From contig NC_092679.1 of the NCBI RefSeq assembly GCF_964355755.1, positions 10,346,932 through 10,410,931 on the forward strand: DNA of 64,000 bases, written 5' to 3'. Positions within the stretch are counted from its first letter, which is position 1. Each line of letters starts with the position of its first letter. The DNA is from Antedon mediterranea (taxonomy: Eukaryota > Echinodermata > Crinoidea > Comatulida > Antedonidae). Shown here piece after piece: positions 47,567 through 59,700 of this stretch. A program made the translations under genes and the position numbers. The notes under the pieces were generated by a model. The model saw nothing but the letters and a program-made list of their open reading frames with translations. It was not told the origin of the DNA and made no database searches.

Positions 47567-48145
47567 TCACGTACGTACGTAATAATAATAATACGTACGT
47601 ACGTGTTATTTAATACGTACGTACGTGTTGAGCTTGGTTCCCACTAGAACGTAACGCAAGGACGTAAATGCAACGCAAGCGTTTTAACCAATGACAAGCA
47701 AAGTTATAGACAGTTAGCAATCACAAGCGAATAAGCCATCGCTTGTGATTGGTTAAAACGCTTGCGTTGCGTTTACGTCCTTGCGTTACGTTCTAGTGGG
47801 AACCAAGCTTAATTGGTCAATTCACTTGCGTTGCGTACGTCCTTGTGTTGCGTCGCTAGTGGGAACCACGCTTTAATATCACGTACGTACGTAATAATAA
47901 TGCGTACGTACGTATTATTATTACGTAAGTACGTACTATTAACACGTATGTACGTATTAAATAAATATTACGTACGTACGTAATAATAATACGTAAGTAC
48001 GTGTTATTTAATACGCACGTACGTGTTAATATCACTTACATACGTGTTAGTATTACGTACGTACGTGTTGATTATTACGTACGTACGTACGTAATATTAA
48101 CACGTACGTACGTATTAAATAACATGTACGTACGTGATATTAATT
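47567..48145. repeat. Array of ACGTACGTACGT palindromes with TAATAAT or TTAAT spacers
   Basis: Self-complementary (T)ACGTACGTACGT words alternate with short A/T spacers such as AATAATAAT, GTTATTTAA and GTATTAAAT. Two blocks (47567-47630 and 47878-48145) lie either side of an inverted-repeat element. Every word can pair with every other, so the region is highly cruciform-prone. Confidence 0.85.
47632..47812. mobile_element. MITE with about 70-bp inverted arms
   Basis: The left arm starts AGCTTGGTTCCCACTAGAAC, with GTAACGCAAGGACGTAAA and AACGCAAGCGTTTTAACCAA; the right arm is the reverse complement. A further fragment with CTAGTGGGAACCACGC lies at about 47850-47875 and TCTAGTGGGAACCAAGCTT at 47470. 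It is inserted in, or has seeded, the ACGT array. No coding capacity. Confidence 0.8.
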
Positions 48146-48479
48146 TTTTTAAATTATTATTATTATGTCCCCTCTAGGGCTTCGTAATTATTGTATATTA
48201 TTATTGATGTAATATTCTTTATCAACGTTTCAAAGGTTTCACAATCTGGTACCAGTGACCACTCCATAATATACGCTATATTGGGAAAATAAATAAATCA
48301 TGACACGGTAAATAAATAGAAACACAAGTACAAATTTGTTCGAAATTTTTAAAAGATTTATTGAAAATGATTATATCATATATTTATAAAAATAGCGGCT
48401 TAAACGATTTCCCCAATTATTACGCATATTATACATTCGTTTACTACATGCTGTTTTCCTACAAATTAGAAATACATAT

Positions 48480-49680
48480 TTAAATATTAATAACCTAATA
48501 TATGTAAATCAATCTGGTTTTCGTCTATCATACTCTACATCTACAGCACTTGCCAACATTACAGAAAATTAGTACAGTGAAATCGATGAGGGTAGGATGG
48601 TCGATTTATGCATGCTTGATTTAAAAAAAGTACGGTAAACCATCACATATTATTGAGTAAATTAAGATTATATGGATTTAGTATACAATACAGTGGTTTA
48701 AAAGCTACCTTTCTGAAAGCTCCCAATTCACAAATGTCAATGATATGTTATCTCAACGTACGGTCATCAAATGCGGGGTGCCCTAGGGTTCAATCGCTGG
48801 CCCTTTGGCTTTCCAAATGATATCCCACATGTTGTTAACAAGTGTAAACTTAGTATGCATGCAGACGGCACTATTGTATATTATGCATCAGAAAATGAAA
48901 ATGAAATTTATCACATCAAATTTGAACACATTTATGATTGGCTGAAGAATAACAAACTAAGTCTTAACATCTTAAAATCAGAATTTATGCTAATAGGATC
49001 AAGTCAGAAACTCCCCAAAATTGAAAACAAAGAACGTTCTGTCCACATAAATAATGTTTAAGTTCCTAGAGTATGCTACAGTAAACATCATGGTGTAAAC
49101 ATTGATGAAACGCTAAGCTGGAAATACCATATTGAATATACTTAAATATATATTAAAAGGTTAGGTATGCTTAAACGATGTAGACACATTTGTCAAAATA
49201 ATATATTAAGAAATATTGCAAATTCTATTATTATTCCACATTTAACTTATTGTAGTGTAATCTGGGGTAATTGTGGATCAAGATTTCTAAAAAGAGTATA
49301 AACTGTACAAAATCAGCCCGAATCATATTTGGCCTATCTTTGAACACACCAAGTAAAGATGCACTTCAGCAGGTAGTATTTCTTATATTGTGGTTACAAC
49401 CTGGAATAAACATAATATTAATATCAACAAGATGCCACAATCTCTGAACGTATTTAAAAAAGAAATTGCAAACATCTTTAAACAGGAAGCCTAATGCTGT
49501 ATTATTTTATAAATTCTTTCTTTTAATGTTTTTCTATAAATGTGTATACACTGTATTATTTGTATATATTGCATTACCTATCACGAACTTGTGGAAGAAC
49601 ACTTATTTATAGTGAACAAGTTTTGTATTTTGTACCTTTGTATTTTCGTGATTAAATAAAGATTTTTATTAATTGTATCA
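48480..49680 (+). pseudogene. Non-LTR retrotransposon reverse transcriptase relic
   Basis: Plus-strand pieces in several frames follow the order of a LINE reverse transcriptase: NQSGFRLSYSTSTAL, then a broken LDL block, GCPRVQS (a decayed GVPQGS), HADGTIVYYASENENE (a decayed YADDT box), WLKNNKLSLNILKSEF, NIDETLSWKYHIEY and SIIIPHLTYCSVIWGNCG. The frame 48771-49061 is the longest piece. Stops and frameshifts throughout show it is dead. The style is closest to the CR1/L2/Jockey side of LINEs. Confidence 0.75.
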
Positions 49681-49735
49681 TTTGCCTTGTAACCATTATT
49701 GAATAAATGTTAAAGAAAAAAGAAAGAAGAATTTA

Positions 49736-50786
49736 CTACACCTCTGACATTCTGTTGTGAAGTAATCCACGAATGTATCGCCTCATTTCAAGGCTACTAC
49801 GGCTTATGTTAATTTTCTTTATGATCATGCCTTCCTGAAATCATGAGAATAAGAAAGAAAAGGTTTTTAATTTCACTAAAAAACAATAACAACTGCCAAA
49901 ATACAACAAATTCAACATTTAACTAAAAGTATGTAGTAGGCAAAACGGAGAGCTAATTTTTATTTAAATGTTTAGTATTGGATAGCAGTAACATGCAGTA
50001 TGTGACTGTCCAAAATAATCTGATTATCTCCCTTCCAGAGAACTATTCTTTCACACAAATGTAAACTGTTAAAGGAATTTAATGTTGGCCTACAAATGTA
50101 TCAAGTATGTACTTTACAACAAAGTTTGTATATAGGAATTTTAAAAATTACTTTTAACATTGATTTAATCCTGTTACTTAATATATTAACTAATCAAAAC
50201 ATGGACATTTCTTAATGTCAATGACATGTTGCGAATTACACATACCATTTTCACAAGTTCTTCAATATTTTGCAGCATAAAAAGGCCGCAGTCAGGACCA
50301 GGTCCTTGCTGTTCTACCTAGAATATTGATCAAAGTTAAATGAAATTTATTTAGAATTTTTATGTAAATTTTATTTTAAATGTAAATTCATAATTTAGAA
50401 TAAACAGTTATTGTTTTTTAAATATTAAAGAATAAACATTGGAAGCCTTGCCAAAAAACTTATTATAACATAAAAAGTTACTTCGTAACAATTTAATAGG
50501 AAAAAACTGTGAATTTCAGGTTATTATTTTTTTTTAAGTTGGTAGGACTTATTAAGGAAGTTGTTGTTTTGAATAAAATCTGTATAGATAGGTTTGTATA
50601 ACAAATTACTAAAAATCCAACTTTGAAATATTAAGAATCTTTACCTCACACTTCTGTTCTTTGAGTGGGTTGGTCAATTTAAGGTTTTGGTCCTTACTCA
50701 CTGCCCATAGGGTGCACAAAAACTCCCAAAAACACTCAACATCAACTGTTGAATGATGTAGTGAGTTTACTACGAAGTAATAAGTT
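49736..50786 (-). CDS. Ulp1/C48-like catalytic exons and C terminus
   Basis: The exon 50645-50786 encodes TYYFVVNSLHHSTVDVE and a basic tail. The exon 50246-50317 encodes VEQQGPGPDCGLFML, which has the glutamine and the DCG cysteine motif of Ulp1/SENP proteases. The last exon 49736-49834 encodes MRRYIRGLLHNRMSEV then TAG. Splice sites are clean (CTTTCAG|AA, GAG|GTAAAG, TAG|GTAG, ATG|GTATGT, TTCAG|GAAG). Confidence 0.72.
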
Positions 50787-53700
50787 CTGAAAGAAAAAGG
50801 TAAAAGTCGTAACATTTTAGACAGTTTTATAATTTATAATTTTTAACTTATTAAAATTACAAATATATGTGTTTTGTTATAACAATTAATTGTTGACAAA
50901 TTCATCAATCATAATCGACTTCAGGATGTGTAGGTGTGTTGTTTGCTTAAGTTTAGATTGAATTACTAAATAATATAGTAGATATAGGGTTCTTACAACA
51001 CATGACTCATTAAAGCCTAACATAAATAAGCAAAATAATAACTTTGATGACAGTTATTCAAAATTCTAATAATTTAAACTGAATTGTATATAAATAACTG
51101 TATAAATCTTAGTCAAAACCTTCCAGTTTCATCTGTTTCTCTTTCCGAGTCTCCCTCACTATTTCAATTTTGCACATGTTTATATATTTAGGTTTTTTTT
51201 TGTTTCTATTTTCATATTTTCTTACACCAGTGTTATATATGTTGAAGTCTAGTTTAATAAACAAATAACACAATTAAAAAAAGTCACCTTATTTTATTTT
51301 ATTTTCAATCTTTCTACATAGCAAAAAAACAAACATATAAGTATAACAGGAGAGTAGCGGAAAAGCAAAAGTATAAAACTGTCATCTTGTGATGTGCTTG
51401 ACCAGCCCCTGTCAACTTGAACGATACAATAAAACCGACATTTAACAAATTTAGAAAAATACATAGAAAAATAAGGTATAATAAAATGTTAACAAAAGTG
51501 TTATAAAAATGCAATTGCTATCTGAACAATCTGATTGTGTAAAAGTTAAAAATTCTGATTGTATAAAAGTTAAAAATTCTGATTGAATAAAAGTTAAAAA
51601 TTATGAATGTATAAAAGTTAAAAATTCTGATTGTATAAAAGTTAAATTCTGATTGTATAAAAGTTAAAAATTCTGATTGTATAAAAGTTAAAAATTCTGA
51701 TTGTATAAAAGTTAAAAAGTTAAAAAATTCAAAGTAGGTACAATCATGTTAATAAAAATATGAAAAGTTAAAAATCTATAAAATGTTGCTTTAAACTGTG
51801 TTTAAACTTAAAAAACGACTCTTCAATAAGATTGTTTCTGATCGTAGCACCAAGTTCTGAAAACATTTTAGGAAACCGTACTATGCCTGAGTATTTAAAA
51901 GCATCAGTACGAGCTCTACCATGATGAAAGGTGAGTATATCTAGGTGTCGATTATTAACTAAAAAAGAATCAACATATTCACTCATAAAATCAGATCGTG
52001 GAGAAATTATTATATTGGCAATGAATGTCATGTTTAAGAAATCACGCCTATTCTCTACTGACATTAGACCTAGCTCCTTTCTTCTATCTATATAATGTTG
52101 ATCTAAATAACCTTTCTTCAAGATCATGCAGGTAGCTCTCCTCTGAACGGATTCTAGCATATTTATATGTTTTTTACGGTACACCCACCACACCGGAGAA
52201 CAATAATATAAGCATGGCAGCACAAGTGTCTTATAAAGATGGAGAGCTACACTACTAGGGGCATTAGATGTGATTAACCGTATAAGACCAATAAGACGGT
52301 TACAATTTGATACTGCATCCTGAACTTGATTGTCCCATGACAAGTTACTTTGTATTGAGCAGCCTAAAATGTTTAATGAATCATTACAATCTAAAAGTGT
52401 ATCAGAAATGCTGTATATAGGTTTGGGATATCCTCTTCTCCAAGTAAGTCGCATAGATTTGCATTTATTGGGATTCAGTTTGAGGCAATTTTTTTTTGCC
52501 CAAGAATCAATAGACGTTAGATCTTTTTGAATATTTGGGTCTGAATCCCTAGTGCAAACATTGCGAAAAATGAACACATCATCAGCGTATTGTATAATAC
52601 TAGATGTAATGTATAGATGAAGGTCATTAGCATACATGACAAAAAGCAACGGACCCAAAACAGACCCTTGCGGCACGCCTGATTTAACAGGCAACCAGTC
52701 TGAAGATTTGCCTTTATATACAACACGCTGTACACGATTTGATAAAAAAGAAGTTATCCAGCTTAACGCAGTGTCATTGATATTGAATGTCAACAATAGC
52801 TTGCGGAGAAGAATATCGTGGGATATGGTATCAAACGCACGGCTGAAATCCAAAGTAATAAGGTCAACGGCTGGCGTTTTCGAATCAAGTGCACGTAACC
52901 AGTCAGTGGTTGCCGACACCAAGGCTGTGGTACAGGATCGACCAGGAAGAAAGCCGTGTTGATGACTCGCCAACAGGCTGTTACTTTGGCAGTGGTTAAG
53001 AATTTGTTGGAAAACAAGTTTTTCCAACATCTTGCACATCACCGACGTAAGAGACACTGGACGATAATTAAGTAAGTTACTTTTGTCACCCTTTTTGAAT
53101 ATAGGAACAACATTTGCACGCTTCCACAAAGTAGGAATTTTACCACATAACAGCGATTGATTAAAAAAGTGTGTGATAGCCGGAATAATTACCGGACAAG
53201 CGAGTTTAAGCATCCGAACAGTCACACCATCAGGACCAGAAGCTTTATTAGCTGCGAAGTTTTTGATAACAGATTCCACCTGACAACGTGAAAGATGAAA
53301 ACCGGCAAGAGATGGAATGTCCAAAGTTGGTGAAGTGAGGCTCACATAATTAGGGGAGTCACTAAAAAAACTCACAAACAACTTGTTAAACTCGTTGGCG
53401 ATTTGAGTAGGTTGTCTTATGGTATTGCCGTTAACCACAAAGGAGTCAATGAGTTGAGATGACTTTCGCTTGCTTTTTATAAAAGACCAAAATGACTTCC
53501 GGTTATCTTTCTTTCTAAACAGATTGGTAATGAAGTCACTGTATGCTTTCTTAGACGCGTTGCGTACTTTATTTCGTATACATTTGTATTTATTCCAAGC
53601 CAAAGTACTGCTTACTCTACGAGCTTTTTTAAACAGAGCCCGTTTCTCAAGAATAAGTCTATAAACCACAGGCGATATCCAGGGTTTGGCTTTTTTACGG

Positions 53701-56700
53701 GATCGACGAACTGGAATACTATCATTGACACAAGCTAGAAGGAAATCCGAAAACTGATCCCATGCCACATTGATGTCAGTGAAATCAATTAACTCCCATG
53801 GAGTCAACAAAATTAGGCTCTGATAATGTTCAACGTCTGCTTTATGATACTGATAACTTTCACGGACCACGTTGGGAAGTTTTCCAGGAGATCCGCGAAT
53901 TCTAAACGTTACCATGTGATGGTCAGAATTGGCAAGACCTGCATCAATTTTTACTTCACACAATCGATCAGGACGGGAAGTAAATATAAGATCAATTATT
54001 GTATTAGAACTAAAATCATTTGATGATCTAGTTACGTCAAGAACTAGTTGATCAATACACATAGCATCTGCTAAAGACTTTAGGTTAGTTTTTAAGGGAG
54101 TATTGACATTATGCGAATAATCAATGTTAAAATCTCCCTGCAAGATGACGCCTGCATAGGAATCCAAATCCAGATTAACCAGAATATCCTCTAATTTGTC
54201 GATACTCCCAATCTCAGTAGGAGGTCTGTAATATGCTCCACAAATCCATTTTTCTGATCCTACAATCATTTGAACAAATATAATTTCAGTTGTTACATTT
54301 TGCGGAAGCTCAATAATAGAAGGAGAAAGATTATTTGCAACCGCTAACATCACACCACCTCCATGGCGATTTCTGTCCTTTCTAAATATCGTGTAACAAT
54401 CAGTATCCAAGATTAATGAAGATGGTAAAGTAGAGTCTAGCCATGTTTCAGTAACATGTTTTCTCAACACAAAAATATAATGCGCTCCAATGCCATGCAT
54501 CTCTGTAAAGATATAGAAATATTGTCTGAAGCAATCAATTTATTACATACACAGTATGGAAAGGAACATCAAAGGAATGAGAGAATTTTGAATTGATAAT
54601 GTACAAATTGCAAAATATACAGTAAAAGTAAGTTAGTAACATTCAGTGTTTAGAAAACAAACATTGAATACATGATATAAATTTACCTTTCACGAATTGG
54701 AAATATCAGATATTTCTTGTCTGCAATGTCACCAGGAAGTGACTTTTTCAGATAACTTTTCATTGTCAATTTGTTTTGGATAAACTGTGAATCTACAGCT
54801 GTAAATATGTGAGTATCAGCACATGGATACTCGTGTTGTAGGTGCCTGTTAGTATAAAATGTGGGTAAAAGTTGAGTGTTAACAAAGTACAGATAAAAAT
54901 AACCAAATGGTTTTTCACTTTTGGTGATGAGTAAGCTTGATGCAATTATGAAATCATGGTCAAATAAGCACATTTCAATCATTTGACAGTATTATTATAT
55001 ACAATTTACACAGTGCTACACAACACATTTATTACATTTTACAAAACAATTCAAACCGTTGCAAACCAAGTTAGAATTTATTCTCCACTGATTGTTAGGG
55101 CGTTTGTTGTATGGGAGAATCTATGATGATACTGTCTTTGGTTATGCAGTCTAACAGTACACTTGCCCTGTAAGTGAGAGGTCGCAGGTCCGAATTCTGC
55201 CAGACACGTTTTTTATACAATAACAAAAAACTTTCAGTAACATGAGATCATGTTTTCGAAAATGAGCACTTCCCTACCTTACATAAAAATCCACAATGGC
55301 ACTGCTTATTCCAGCATTAAGGTTGGTTGAATTGATGTCTGTCATTTTTATATTTACAGATTTGGTTCTGGCAGTTGACTCTTTCCTTTTTGAAATAGGA
55401 GGCCATTGTAACAAGCTGAAAACAAATGTAAAATAATATTTTTAAGGAAATAAGAATTTAAAATCATACATAAATTACTGAAAGGAAAGAATAACCAAAT
55501 ATAATTTAAACCTACTCAAAATCTTTGTCCACTATACAACATACAAAATCCTCATCTTCCTTGAAAACATTGCTGGCCACACCAGCACACACACAGTGGT
55601 ACCATGCCTGGCACTTTCCACAGCAAATCATCTCTTTATTGGTAGATGTGTGTCCTGTATCAATGACACAAAGGCCCAACTTCTTTGCAACACACTGACT
55701 ACCCAGGACATCTTGGAACCAAGTTGTCTTTGCAGCAGGTCTTCTCTTTTTTCGAGTCTTTATATCTGTAATTACCAATAATATTGTCATGTCTGTTAAC
55801 AGATTAAAAAAAAGGAAACAATTGTCGTATTTAATTGGGAACTTTCGTGTCCAACAGAAAATTCATTGAGCACTTTTTGCATAATTACTCAACCACTGAC
55901 AGAAAAATTTACCAGCAATGGGTAGTAATGGTACTACATGGTTGATGAGTCTGGACTCTGATAAAAATCGACACCAAAGAATTCCTATAACAGGGCGTTC
56001 CTCAAATTGGCAACAAGGATAGATGTATTGCTTGCTTCCATCCTCAATTAAATTTTGTATTTCACATCCAGTTGCAATTGAAATGAATTGAACTTGTAAC
56101 ATTCCTTGAATAAGAAAGAAAATTATCAAATTATAACTTGAAAAACATAATTATTAGCAAAGTCATCCACACCCCGAACACCATCAAATTACAAACTATC
56201 AATAATTTTATTGTTCAAAACAGTTCAATTGAGCATTACAGAAGAGATAGAATTTGCTATGGTTACTTAATTTTACTTAATCTTTATTAATACAAATATA
56301 TTTATTGATTTCCAAAGTGGTTCACTAAAGTTCTACAAAACTACAAAATGAAAGTGATACACATTAATAAAACACAAATTCAAGAAATTTGTCTACACTT
56401 CATACAAAAGAAAACTTTTAGAGGAAATCATGGAAGTGAATTGGATTAACGCATCTACTTTGCAGAAAAATAATACTGTAACTGAATTGATAATTATAAT
56501 AATAATGTATACAGTGTGCTGTGGTCAATGTTTTATGGAAAAGGTAAGGTAAAAGTGAGTCCCGTGTTCTCTGAACGTAGGGGAATGGGCTGTTAGGAGC
56601 TCATTGTACTAAACCTCGGCATTATGTGGTAGGATGGCCAGTTCCTTTCCACGCCGCCTTTTTTCTCCCTAGTATTTTCAACCAGGTACTCGTTTACAGC

Positions 56701-59700
56701 TGAGTGGACTGGGAGTTGTCGGGAATTGAACCCGGGTCTATCTGTATGACAGTCAAGTGTCCTAACCACTCAGCTATCAACAACTCTTTTTTATGGAACC
56801 TTCCTAAAATTAATTACAATTTTGATCTTTTCTTTTTTATCGCTATTGTTTTAAAGCGGAGTGTGTCTAGTCAAAAAATAAGTATAGATTGATACATTTA
56901 TTAATATTAATAATGTGATATCGACTTTGCAAAAAAATAATTTTTCCAGACAAAATATCTAAAACTAGAGTGTGCATTTCATACAAGGTCTCAGTCTTCA
57001 TATTCATAATAATTATTATTTTTTGCAGCAGTAATCAATTTGCTAAAATATATGAAACACACCTGAATATGCAAAGTTTTTTGCCAGACAAAACAATTCT
57101 GCTTGGATGATGTAGTCTAGCAGCATATCAATTGTAGGATTTTCCTTAGGCCTCATGTCAAAAATTTCAACTGAGGCAGATACAGCTGCTAAAAAGGCTA
57201 CCACCATAGCTATGTCAGCTTCACCATTAGTTGACAAGCCAGTAAGTATCTATTTCAACCAATGAGATAAAATAATTCAAACTTTACTATAAAACACTAT
57301 CAATTACAAAGAAAAAAAAACATGTTTCCACTTACTTATCTTATTTTTAATTAGATTGATTGCACAACTTAATGATTGATATTTTGTTTTACTCAATGGA
57401 TTACATATGAAACAAGATAAATTTATTCTTTATTCATACTTTAAAAAACTAAACATTCCAAGTAATTTTATGGTATGATGGTATATTTGGCAAACAAATA
57501 TTAAGATACAAGTACTGTACATACACAAAATAAAAAATCTTTTATTAATTATAAAAATATAATTAAAAAAACAAATATGTAAAATAATTTTTTTGGTCAC
57601 CAAAATAGTAAATTATCAAGACTTACATGTTGCTTTAGGTGGTTGTAATGTTCTACAGTCCTCTTAATTGCCATAAGGCGTAGTTGACATGGCTTGCCTT
57701 GCTTTCCAAACAAAATACGGGATATTGAATGATAAAGACAATTACCATCCCCTCGGCTTTTTACTGCAACGCAGGACTTTCCATTTACAGAAAAAAACTT
57801 ATTTTGAAATCTGTAGGGTAAGAGTGGAACAAACATTTAGTGTTATAAACATGTACGACAGGCAATTTCTCAGAAAAAGGCTTTGCACACATCATGACTT
57901 TGGTTTGCTCTTTTGTTGTGGAACTTTTTGTATTTTATGATACAAAAAACCTACAAAGTCTAGATATATTTTAGTGATAAGACTCACCTTTCAAATAGCG
58001 CTTCATTTGTTTTATGGGTGATAAGTGAATAACATGGAAGCGTGCCTGGCACCTTTAATGCTATGTCTTTAAATTCTTGAAAGGAATTAACCTGGCAAAG
58101 TTCATTCAAAAGTTTTTCTGCTCTTTTCTGCACATAAATAAAAATTAAATACAAATTTCAATTAGAAAAAAGATATTACACATTATCATATTAAAATCCA
58201 CATAATTATGATGATAAAATATCATAAATAGAAACAATAAAAAATGTAATACATTTAAAGATTTATTTGATTTATAGATTGAATATCATTGATTGCTTTA
58301 AAAGTAAAAAAAGAAAAATTTAACAACATTAAAATTTCTGCTACCTACAAAAATTAAGAACAAAAAAAAACATATTTACTTACCTCATCTAAAATCTCAT
58401 CATTGTCTCCTTCTTCATGCTGTTTTTAGACAAAATAATTATTTAAAAAATAATGGACGAGAAAAAAACTATTTTTACCCTGAAATTTGGGGTAAAAATG
58501 TCAACATAACTGAATATTGTTTGACGGTTTGCAAGGGGAAGAATATGTATTAAATATTGTTTGCGGTAGCACCACGTATTAGTTCAATTAAGAACTTATG
58601 TGTTAATTGAACTAATACGTGGTGCTACCGCAAAAAATTATTTTAATAACATAACTGAAGTCATATATTCTTTAATATTTTAATTAATTAATTAATAATA
58701 AAGTAATAAAAAGTGTGTACAGTAATTAACCACAAACATTTTACTCCCACAGTTTATCATTTAAGATCAAATAATTAGATTTGGATTTGATCTTGGAATG
58801 GCACAGGAAGTGTAAATAGGGTGTGGTCTCTAACCTACAAACAATAAAAGAATTGTTTACCTCTTCATCTTCATCATTCTCTGTTTCTACATCTTCGTTG
58901 ACTTCTTCTTTATGCTATTCAAGTTAAAATGTAAATAAATTCATAAAAAACCATAACATATCTACTACAATGTTTCAGTTGCTTAATATTCCAAATTTAA
59001 TATTTTAATTAATCGATGAATAATAAAGTTATAAAAAGTGTGTACAGTAATTAACCACAAACATTTTACTCCCACAGTTTATCTTTTAAGATCAAATAAT
59101 TAGATTTGGACTTGATACTGGAATGGCAGAGGAAGTGTAAATAGGGTGTGGTCTCTAACCTACAAACAATAAAAGAATTGTTTACCTCTTCATCTTCATC
59201 ATTCTCTGTTTCTAAATCTTCGTTGACTTCTTCTTTATGCTATTTAAGTTAAAATGTAAATAAATTCATAAAAAAACCATAATATATCTACAGTACTACA
59301 ATGTTTCAGTTGCTTAATATTCCAATTTAATATTTTAATTAATCAATGAATAATAAAGTTATAAAAAGTGTGTACAGTAATTAACCACAAACATTTTACT
59401 CCCACAGTTTATCGTTTAAGATCAAATAATTAGATTTGGACTTGATACTGGAATGGCACAGGAACTATAAATAGGGTGTGGTCTCTAACCTACAAACAAT
59501 AAAAGAATTGTTTACCTCTTCATCTTCATCATACTCTGTTTCTAAATCTTCGTTGACTTCTTCTTTATGCTATTTAAGTTAAAATGTAAATAAATTCATA
59601 AAAAAACCATAATATATCTACTACAATGTTTCAGTTCCTTAATATTCCAATTTAATATTTTAATTAATCAATGAATAATAAAGTTATAAAAAGTGTGTAC

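Noticed and set aside
52330-54023. Plus-strand frames across 52330-54023
   Set aside because: They are shadows of the 910-codon LINE frame on the minus strand.
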